From: Desulfovibrionaceae bacterium
Lineage (GTDB): Bacteria > Desulfobacterota > Desulfovibrionia > Desulfovibrionales > Desulfovibrionaceae
Direction of reading: 5' to 3'
Length of the DNA: 64,000 bases
Assembly: GCA_028689675.1 (NCBI GenBank)
Contig: JAQVCS010000007.1
Location: 1 to 64,000, forward strand
A program made the translations under genes and the position numbers. This document shows, one piece after another, positions 59,001 through 64,000 of the stretch (position 1 is its first letter; the number at the start of each line of letters is the position of its first letter). Below the pieces are notes generated by a model, which worked only from the letters and a program-made list of their open reading frames with translations, ran no database searches and was not told the DNA's origin.

Positions 59001-59937
59001 GCAATTTCGCACTGCCAAAAAGGCAGAAATTCAGCAGCTTGAAGCCTTGGCACAGGCGCATGCCCTGCCGCCAGCCCTGCAAGGGCAACGCCCTTCTTTT
59101 TCTGGCGCATTGCGTGCCGCTGGGCAGCCCATAGCTATTATTGCCGAATATAAACGCGCATCCCCTTCACGCGGGCTTATTTGCAGCCATGTGCCCGTGG
59201 AAGAAGCCGCAAGGCAGTATACAAAAAATGGGGCATGCTGCTTGTCCATATTAACAGAAAGCAGCGCTTTTCAGGGAGAATTGGGCTTTCTTGACCGCGC
59301 TGCTGCCGTCAGCCCCTTGCCCTTATTGCGTAAGGACTTCATTTTTCACCCTCTACAGGTGCAGGCCACAGCCGCAACGCAGGCCGCTGCCCTACTCTTG
59401 ATTGTGCGCCTTACGCCTGATGTGCACCTGCTGCGTTCTTTGCGCGAACAAGCCCAAGGCTATGGCATGGAAGCCGTGGTAGAAGTATTTGACGCCGACG
59501 AGCTGGCCTTGGCGCGCGCCAGCGGTGCAAAGCTTATTCAGGTAAATGCCCGCAATTTATCCAGCCTGAGTGTGGATGCACAACGCTGCCTTGACGTGGC
59601 ACAGCAATGCCCGCCGCAAGAAAATGAATGCTGGATTGCCGCCAGCGGTATTTGCCACGGGGCTAGCCTGCCCACGCTGGCAGCCGCAGGCTATAAGGCG
59701 GCCTTGGTGGGTTCGGCACTCATGGCGGGGGGGCAGCCGGGGGCAGCCCTGCATGCCCTGCTGCACGAAGCCACGCAAGACAAAGAACAGGCAACACAGC
59801 ATAATAAAGGGCAAGCCATGCACAAGAAAACGCAGGCAGAGCAGCAAGGCGAAGGGCAAGCCATGCAAGCGGGGCAACAAGCAGTAGCAGCACACTGCGG
59901 GGCGCAGGCAGCGCAAGCCAAGGAGCGCATAGTATGA
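58993..59937 (+). CDS. trpC: Indole-3-glycerol phosphate synthase with Gln/Ala-rich tail
   Basis: A 314-residue protein. Residues 1 to about 258 are a standard TrpC barrel (AEYKRASPSRG, LLRKDFIFHP, NARNLSSL, GSALMAG). After GALHALL an extra roughly 55 residues, Gln/Ala/Lys-rich and without structure (EQATQHNKGQ, KKTQAEQQGE, AGQQAVAAHCGAQAAQ), follow to the stop. TrpC is normally about 260 residues. The tail lies where other bacteria fuse TrpC to TrpF. It overlaps trpF by 4 bp. ATG 58993 is chosen over an upstream frame that lies in trpD. Confidence 0.92.
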   Translation: MLEQFRTAKKAEIQQLEALAQAHALPPALQGQRPSFSGALRAAGQPIAIIAEYKRASPSRGLICSHVPVEEAARQYTKNGACCLSILTESSAFQGELGFLDRAAAVSPLPLLRKDFIFHPLQVQATAATQAAALLLIVRLTPDVHLLRSLREQAQGYGMEAVVEVFDADELALARASGAKLIQVNARNLSSLSVDAQRCLDVAQQCPPQENECWIAASGICHGASLPTLAAAGYKAALVGSALMAGGQPGAALHALLHEATQDKEQATQHNKGQAMHKKTQAEQQGEGQAMQAGQQAVAAHCGAQAAQAKERIV

Positions 59938-60566
59938 TTATTAAAATTTGTGGAATCACCCGCCAGCAGGATGCCGATGTGCTGCAAAAATTGCATGTGG
60001 ATATGTGCGGCTTTATTTTTCACCCGCGCAGCCCGCGCGCCATCAGCCCCGAGCTGGCAGCCCTGCTGCGCACGGGCAGGGTGCAGCGTGTTGGTGTGTT
60101 TGTTGGGCAGCATGCTGTAGATATTAAGCGCATTATGAATGCCGCCACGCTGGATTTTGCCCAATTGCATGGCGAACAATCCATAGCCTGTGCCCAAGCT
60201 GTGGGGGCAGAACGCATTATTCGCGTGCTGTGGCCAGCGCGCTACCCCAGCAAAGAAGCCTTGCAGGCCGCGCTGGAACACTATGCCCCCACCTGCGCCT
60301 ATTTTCTTTTTGACGCAGGTCAGCAGGGCGGCGGCAGCGGGCAAAGCTTCAATTGGTCACTCTTGCAGGGCTTGCACAGCCCACGCCCCTTTTTGCTGGC
60401 TGGGGGGCTTCAGGCGGCTACTGTGCCGCAATGCCTAAGCCTTTGCCAGCCTGATGGCCTTGATTTTAATTCGGGCATTGAAGTGCGCGCTGGCATCAAA
60501 AATACAGAGCAGCTGTGTGCCGCTGTGCAGGCGGCGCGAGCCTATACAATGCAGGAACAGGCATAA
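59934..60566 (+). CDS. trpF: Phosphoribosylanthranilate isomerase
   Basis: A 210-residue TIM-barrel enzyme: KICGITRQQDAD with the catalytic cysteine, GFIFHPRSPR, LHGEQS, LLAGGL, and DFNSGIE near the end with the catalytic aspartate region. It converts phosphoribosylanthranilate to the keto form used by TrpC. The ATG overlaps the trpC stop. A 51-bp spacer with a GCCGCA/TGCGGC hairpin separates it from trpB. Confidence 0.93.
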   Translation: MIIKICGITRQQDADVLQKLHVDMCGFIFHPRSPRAISPELAALLRTGRVQRVGVFVGQHAVDIKRIMNAATLDFAQLHGEQSIACAQAVGAERIIRVLWPARYPSKEALQAALEHYAPTCAYFLFDAGQQGGGSGQSFNWSLLQGLHSPRPFLLAGGLQAATVPQCLSLCQPDGLDFNSGIEVRAGIKNTEQLCAAVQAARAYTMQEQA

Positions 60567-60617
60567 TATAACTCTTCTTTTTACAGGCCGCACAGGCTGC
60601 GGCAAAGGTATATTCTC

Positions 60618-61796
60618 ATGAAAAAAGGCTATTTTGGTGACTTTGGCGGCTGTTTTGTGCCCGAATTGCTCATGCCCCCCCTGCTTGAGGTGGAAGAAGC
60701 CATGCAAAAAATTATGCCCACAGCACAATTTCGCGCAGAGCTTGACGACTTGCTGCATTCCTACGCAGGGCGCGAAACCCCGCTGACCCTGTGCCCAAAC
60801 CTTTCGCAAAAGCTGGGCTTTACCCTGCGCCTAAAGCGAGAAGATTTGCTGCACACAGGCGCGCATAAAATAAATAACACGTTAGGGCAGGCCTTATTGG
60901 CAAAATATATGGGCAAAAGCGCCTTGGTGGCAGAAACAGGCGCAGGGCAGCATGGTGTGGCCACGGCCGCCGCGGCAGCAAGGCTGGGCTTGCAATGCAC
61001 TATTTTTATGGGGGCAGACGATGTAACAAGGCAGGCCTCGAATGTATGCCGCATGCGCCTGCTGGGGGCAAAGGTGCACCCTGTGCACAGCGGCACGCGC
61101 ACCCTAAAAGATGCGATTAACGAAGCCTTGCGCTTTTGGATTCGCTCGCAGGAAAGCACGCATTATTGCTTTGGCACAGCCGCAGGCCCCCACCCCTTCC
61201 CCACATTGGTGCGCGAATTTCAAAGTGTGCTGGGGCAGGAAACACGCAAGCAAATGCTGGCCGCCACAGGCCGTCTGCCCGATGCCGTGGTGGCCGCTGT
61301 GGGCGGGGGCTCAAATGCCATTGGCATGTTTGCCCCCTTTATTCATGACCCCGAAGTGCGCCTTGTAGGCGTGGAAGCCGCAGGCACTGGCGAGGCTGGC
61401 TGCTATAATTCTGCCCCGCTCAATTTAGGCACAGATGGCGTGCTGCACGGCAACTTTACCAAGCTGCTGCAAACAGCCGATGGGCAAATCGAGCCCTCTC
61501 ATTCTGTTTCGGCTGGTTTAGATTACCCCGGTGTGGGGCCAGAGCATGCCTACCTGCACGCCACAGGCCGCGCAGAATACGGCATGGCCAACGATGCGCA
61601 GGCGCTGAATGCCTTTCAAGTGCTGTGCCACACCGAAGGCATTTTGCCCGCGCTGGAGTCTTCCCACGCGCTGGCCTATGTGCTTGAGCACCCCCAAGCC
61701 TTCCCCGCTGGGGGCGAGGTGGTGGTAAACCTGTCTGGCCGCGGTGATAAAGATATGGATATTGTCCGTCACGCTCTTTCCCTTGAAGATCTTTAA
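60618..61796 (+). CDS. trpB: Tryptophan synthase beta chain
   Basis: A 392-residue TrpB1-type enzyme. [13 protein letters not shown] opens it; the PLP lysine is in [19 protein letters not shown] binds the phosphate; the C-terminal part has GTGEAG and LSGRGDKD. It condenses indole with serine. AAGGTA lies before the ATG. Confidence 0.96.
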   Translation: MKKGYFGDFGGCFVPELLMPPLLEVEEAMQKIMPTAQFRAELDDLLHSYAGRETPLTLCPNLSQKLGFTLRLKREDLLHTGAHKINNTLGQALLAKYMGKSALVAETGAGQHGVATAAAAARLGLQCTIFMGADDVTRQASNVCRMRLLGAKVHPVHSGTRTLKDAINEALRFWIRSQESTHYCFGTAAGPHPFPTLVREFQSVLGQETRKQMLAATGRLPDAVVAAVGGGSNAIGMFAPFIHDPEVRLVGVEAAGTGEAGCYNSAPLNLGTDGVLHGNFTKLLQTADGQIEPSHSVSAGLDYPGVGPEHAYLHATGRAEYGMANDAQALNAFQVLCHTEGILPALESSHALAYVLEHPQAFPAGGEVVVNLSGRGDKDMDIVRHALSLEDL

Positions 61797-61808
61797 AAGG
61801 AACTTGTT

Positions 61809-62570
61809 ATGCACAGCTTGGAACAAAAAATACGCGCTACGCAATCTCGATTTGCCCTTATTCCTTATATTACAGCAGGCTTTCCCACCCGTGCCACCTT
61901 TTGGCAGCAAGTGGAAGAGCTGGATGCCCACGGTGCTGACATTATTGAAATTGGCGTACCCTTTTCTGACCCTGTGGCCGATGGCCCTGTGGTGGAAGAT
62001 GCCGCAAGGCGGGCGCTGGCAGAAGGTATGAGCCTTGAGCTGCTGCTCAGTGAGCTTGGCGCACGCAAGCACAGCCTGCGCGCTGGGCTGGTGCTGATGG
62101 GCTATATGAACCCCTTTTTGCAATATGGGCTGGAGCGCTTTGCCCGCGATGCGGCTGCGGCAGGGGTGCAGGGCTGCATTGTGCCCGACCTGCCCTATGA
62201 AGAAGCAGAAGAATTTCGCTTGGCCTTGCGTGCACAGGGCATAGCGCTCATTACGCTGGTGGGGCAAAATACGTCAGAAGAGCGCATGCGCTTGTATGCC
62301 ACAGTAAGCGAAGGCTATGTGTATGTTGTGTCTGTTATGGGCACAACTGGTGGCAAAGGCAGCCTGCCCGCTGCCGCTGCCGAAACTTTGGCGCGGGCGC
62401 GCAAGGTCTTTACTGTGCCGCTGGCGCTTGGCTTTGGGCTGGAAAAGACCTCGCAGGTGGCTGCCCTGCCTGTTTTGCCCGATGCCGTGGTCTTTGGCAG
62501 TGCTTTGCTGCGCCATATTGATGCTGGCAACAGTGCAGCATCCTTTATGCAGAACTTTGTTAATAACTAA
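61809..62570 (+). CDS. trpA: Tryptophan synthase alpha chain
   Basis: A 253-residue TIM barrel. ALIPYITAGFP and IEIGVPFSDPVADGP contain the catalytic Glu and Asp, and VVSVMGTTGGKG the phosphate loop. It splits indole-3-glycerol phosphate and channels indole to TrpB. AAGGAAC precedes the ATG, 12 bp after trpB. Last gene of the operon. Confidence 0.96.
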   Translation: MHSLEQKIRATQSRFALIPYITAGFPTRATFWQQVEELDAHGADIIEIGVPFSDPVADGPVVEDAARRALAEGMSLELLLSELGARKHSLRAGLVLMGYMNPFLQYGLERFARDAAAAGVQGCIVPDLPYEEAEEFRLALRAQGIALITLVGQNTSEERMRLYATVSEGYVYVVSVMGTTGGKGSLPAAAAETLARARKVFTVPLALGFGLEKTSQVAALPVLPDAVVFGSALLRHIDAGNSAASFMQNFVNN

Positions 62571-62580
62571 AATGGGTTAA

Positions 62581-62611
62581 CGGCTCTGCCTCCGTCTTTG
62601 GGGGAGAGCCG
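62581..62611 (+). terminator. Hairpin after trpA
   Basis: CGGCTCT (62581-62587) pairs with AGAGCCG (62605-62611), with further pairing of CCTCC and GGGGG inside. No T-run follows, so termination here may be weak or Rho-dependent. Confidence 0.45.
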
Positions 62612-62641
62612 AGAAGACAATGTCAGCCTTGGGTAGCCGCA

Positions 62642-62938
62642 TTGCTTGAACGAATAAAACAGCTCAGGACAAGTCCTTTTAAGGCCATAAAAACGCTTGG
62701 GAAGACACTAGATTCGTGGAAAGAAGAGGTGGCAAGGATGTTCAGGTTCGTAAAAGGAAATGGAATCACGGAAGGATTTCATAGAAAAATGAAACTGATA
62801 CAACGGCGAGCTTACGCTTTCAGGAATTTTGAAAATTACCGCTTGCGTGTCCGCGTATTATGCGGATAAAAAATTTGAAAGCAGAGACGCGGAATTGATC
62901 CTTGTTGGCACTTGCCCCGTTTTTTCACGGAGAGCCCT
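62642..62938 (+). mobile_element. ISL3-family transposase remnant, C-terminal 75 residues
   Basis: The open frame 62642-62869 encodes GNGITEGFHRKMKLIQRRAYAFRNFENYRLRVRVLCG (parts: NGITEGFHRKMKLIQRRAY, RNFENYRLRVRVLCG), the typical ISL3 transposase C-terminus. The first three quarters of the gene are gone. The segment after the stop, ending near GTTTTTTCACGGAGAGCCC, looks like the right end of the element. The scrap at 1026 is a relative. Confidence 0.8.
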
Positions 62939-62946
62939 ATACAAAA

Positions 62947-62986
62947 GGCGGTATGCTGAAGACTGTGTGCCCTCCAGCATACCGCC
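62947..62986. repeat. Perfect 12-bp inverted repeat
   Basis: GGCGGTATGCTG (62947-62958) and CAGCATACCGCC (62975-62986) with a 16-bp loop. No T-run adjoins it. It may be part of the old IS junction or an extra arrest site for the tRNA transcript. Confidence 0.6.
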
Positions 62987-62991
62987 AGACA

Positions 62992-63026
62992 TAAAAAAAG
63001 CCGATACATATCGGCTTATATTTTTA
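62992..63026 (-). terminator. Terminator of the tRNA-Arg pair
   Basis: AAGCCGATA (62999-63007) pairs with TATCGGCTT (63010-63018). A-run to the left and T-rich sequence to the right make it bidirectional. Confidence 0.8.
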
Positions 63027-63029
63027 TTG

Positions 63030-63106
63030 TGGTGCGCCCGAAGAGATTCGAACTCCTGGCCTACAGGTTCGTAGCCTGTTGCTCTATCCAGCTGAGCTAC
63101 GGACGC
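63030..63106 (-). tRNA. tRNA-Arg (anticodon ACG), second copy
   Basis: A 77-nt gene on the minus strand, CCA encoded. GCGTCCG pairs with CGGGCGC in the acceptor (with a T-G pair), and the anticodon loop CTACGAA gives ACG. Confidence 0.95.
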
Positions 63107-63122
63107 ACAGAATGCAAAAAAA

Positions 63123-63199
63123 TGGTGCGCCCGAAGAGATTCGAACTCCTGGCCTACAGGTTCGTAGCCTGTTGCTCTATCCAGCTGAGCTACGGACGC
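63123..63199 (-). tRNA. tRNA-Arg (anticodon ACG), first copy
   Basis: Identical in all 77 bases to the copy at 63030, with 16 bp between them. Being upstream, it is transcribed first. Confidence 0.95.
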
Positions 63200-63286
63200 A
63201 CACTGCGCGCTGAAAGCATTCTTCCCTCGCGACAGAGAAGGAATATAGAAAATGCTCACAAGCGTCAAGAACTTTTTTATCTTTTT

Positions 63287-64000
63287 TTATTTTTTGGGCA
63301 AAGCACGCTGAGCTTTTACAAATAATTCCGTCAGCGCGGGGGATGCCCCCTCGGCATCAAATAGCTTTTTGGCATCAATACGCGCCTGCTCGCCCAAGGC
63401 TCGCGCCATTTCGGGCGCTTCCATGCAGCGGCGTATGGCCTGTGCTATGCCTTCTGGCTTGCGCTGAGGCACAATAAGGGCATTGCTTTCATGCTGCAAA
63501 ATCTCTAGCTGCCCCGGCAAATCGGTGGCAACTATGGTGCAGCCATACAGCATGGCCTCTTGCAGGGCTGTGGGCAGCCCTTCCATAAAGCCGCCCTGCG
63601 CATAGCCCGCCGCCACAAAAATATCTGTTGTTTTCCATAGTTCTGGCATGCGCTCATGCGCCACCTGCCCCAAAAATTCCACCTGTTTACGCAGCCCCAA
63701 GCGCCATGTCAGCAGCTTCAGGCCGCGGCGGGCTGGGCCATCGCCAGCAATGCTCAAGCGAAAGGGCACATTCAGGCTTTTCAGGCTGGTACAAGCGCGC
63801 AGCACATCTGCTACACCTTTTTGCTTGTCAAGCGTGCCCGCCACCAGAATATGCGTTTGGCGCGGGGCATTGCCAGCCTGCGGCAGGCTTGCTTCATCTT
63901 CGGCAGGGGCTGGCAGGGTCAGGCCATCACGCAGCAGCACAAACTTATGCGCCAGCTCGGGAAAACGCGCCTGCAAGGTTTGCTGCGTTAAGGCTGTGTC
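63287..64000 (-). CDS. GT4-family glycosyltransferase, 5' end outside window
   Basis: The frame is open to the right edge, so only the C-terminal 237 residues are visible. They show the GT-B fold C-domain: ILVAGTLDKQKGVADVL, LSIAGDGPARRGL, VEFLGQVAHERMPELW and the donor-site motif EGLPTALQEAMLYG...ATDLPG, with the EX7E pattern of family GT4. It should transfer a sugar from a nucleotide donor onto lipid or polysaccharide. The partner genes are outside the window. Confidence 0.88.
   Translation of the reverse strand, partial: DTALTQQTLQARFPELAHKFVLLRDGLTLPAPAEDEASLPQAGNAPRQTHILVAGTLDKQKGVADVLRACTSLKSLNVPFRLSIAGDGPARRGLKLLTWRLGLRKQVEFLGQVAHERMPELWKTTDIFVAAGYAQGGFMEGLPTALQEAMLYGCTIVATDLPGQLEILQHESNALIVPQRKPEGIAQAIRRCMEAPEMARALGEQARIDAKKLFDAEGASPALTELFVKAQRALPKK

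Overview
The window looks like chromosome of a Desulfovibrionaceae-type sulfate reducer (formerly delta-proteobacteria). This is inferred from gene content, not from a database match. The clues are an aromatic pathway that starts with the archaeal-type pair ADH synthase / 3-dehydroquinate synthase II, a small periplasmic c553-type cytochrome, a lactate permease, a fused TIGR03960/DUF2344 radical SAM protein, and a tpiA-secG pair. Most of the window is orderly housekeeping sequence. Accessory or decayed material sits at both ends and around 43-44 kb.

Layout. 1-1.25 kb: the right edge of a decayed integrated element (partial VWA gene, a reading frame broken by two stops, an ISL3-transposase scrap), ending at a tRNA-Pro. 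1.4-3.3 kb: ettA and tRNA-Leu. 3.4-8.8 kb: an aromatic amino-acid operon (ADH synthase, DHQ synthase II, pheA, aroA, tyrA) preceded by a leader peptide rich in Phe/Tyr/Trp codons and a terminator, which reads as a transcription attenuator. 9.1-11.7 kb: LysE-type exporter, fetAB and a GNAT enzyme. 12-14 kb: dsbD and tRNA-Lys. 14.4-17.8 kb: merR-GNAT divergent from a Zn/Cd/Pb P-type ATPase across a MerR-type operator. 17.8-28 kb: deacetylase, racemase, cytochrome, rnc, radical SAM protein, an orphan peptide-ABC ATPase, an outer-membrane barrel and an Smr protein. 28-32.6 kb: rimI-tpiA-secG and GAF-mreB. 32.8-37.4 kb: unknown gene-rsmE-rarA-plsC. 37.7-42.9 kb: degP, ribosomal S1, yhdT-panF. 43-44.3 kb: an AT-rich patch with two small DNA-binding proteins. 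44.4-55.7 kb: tpx with a Fur/PerR-like box, lactate permease, LysR with a truncated larB and larE, lemA and a DUF2207 protein, and several exported unknowns. 55.8-62.6 kb: a complete trp operon (trpE-GD-C-F-B-A) behind a leader peptide with three consecutive Trp codons and an attenuator. 62.6-64 kb: a second ISL3 remnant, two identical tRNA-Arg genes and a partial glycosyltransferase.

How it works together. The two amino-acid operons form one logical unit: the aro operon makes chorismate and sends it to Phe and Tyr, and the trp operon takes chorismate to Trp. Both appear to be governed by ribosome-stalling attenuators, one sensing all three aromatic amino acids and one sensing Trp alone.

Two families of short dispersed palindromic elements (A, about 117 bp; B, about 150 bp) share CTAGAGCA-like ends. 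They occur only between genes or touching gene ends, and two B copies supply the TAG stop codon of a neighbouring gene. These repeats, the aro attenuator, a His/Cys-rich insertion in TpiA, a Gln/Ala tail on TrpC and the truncated larB are the least ordinary features. I found no CRISPR array, defence island, intact transposase or rRNA operon.
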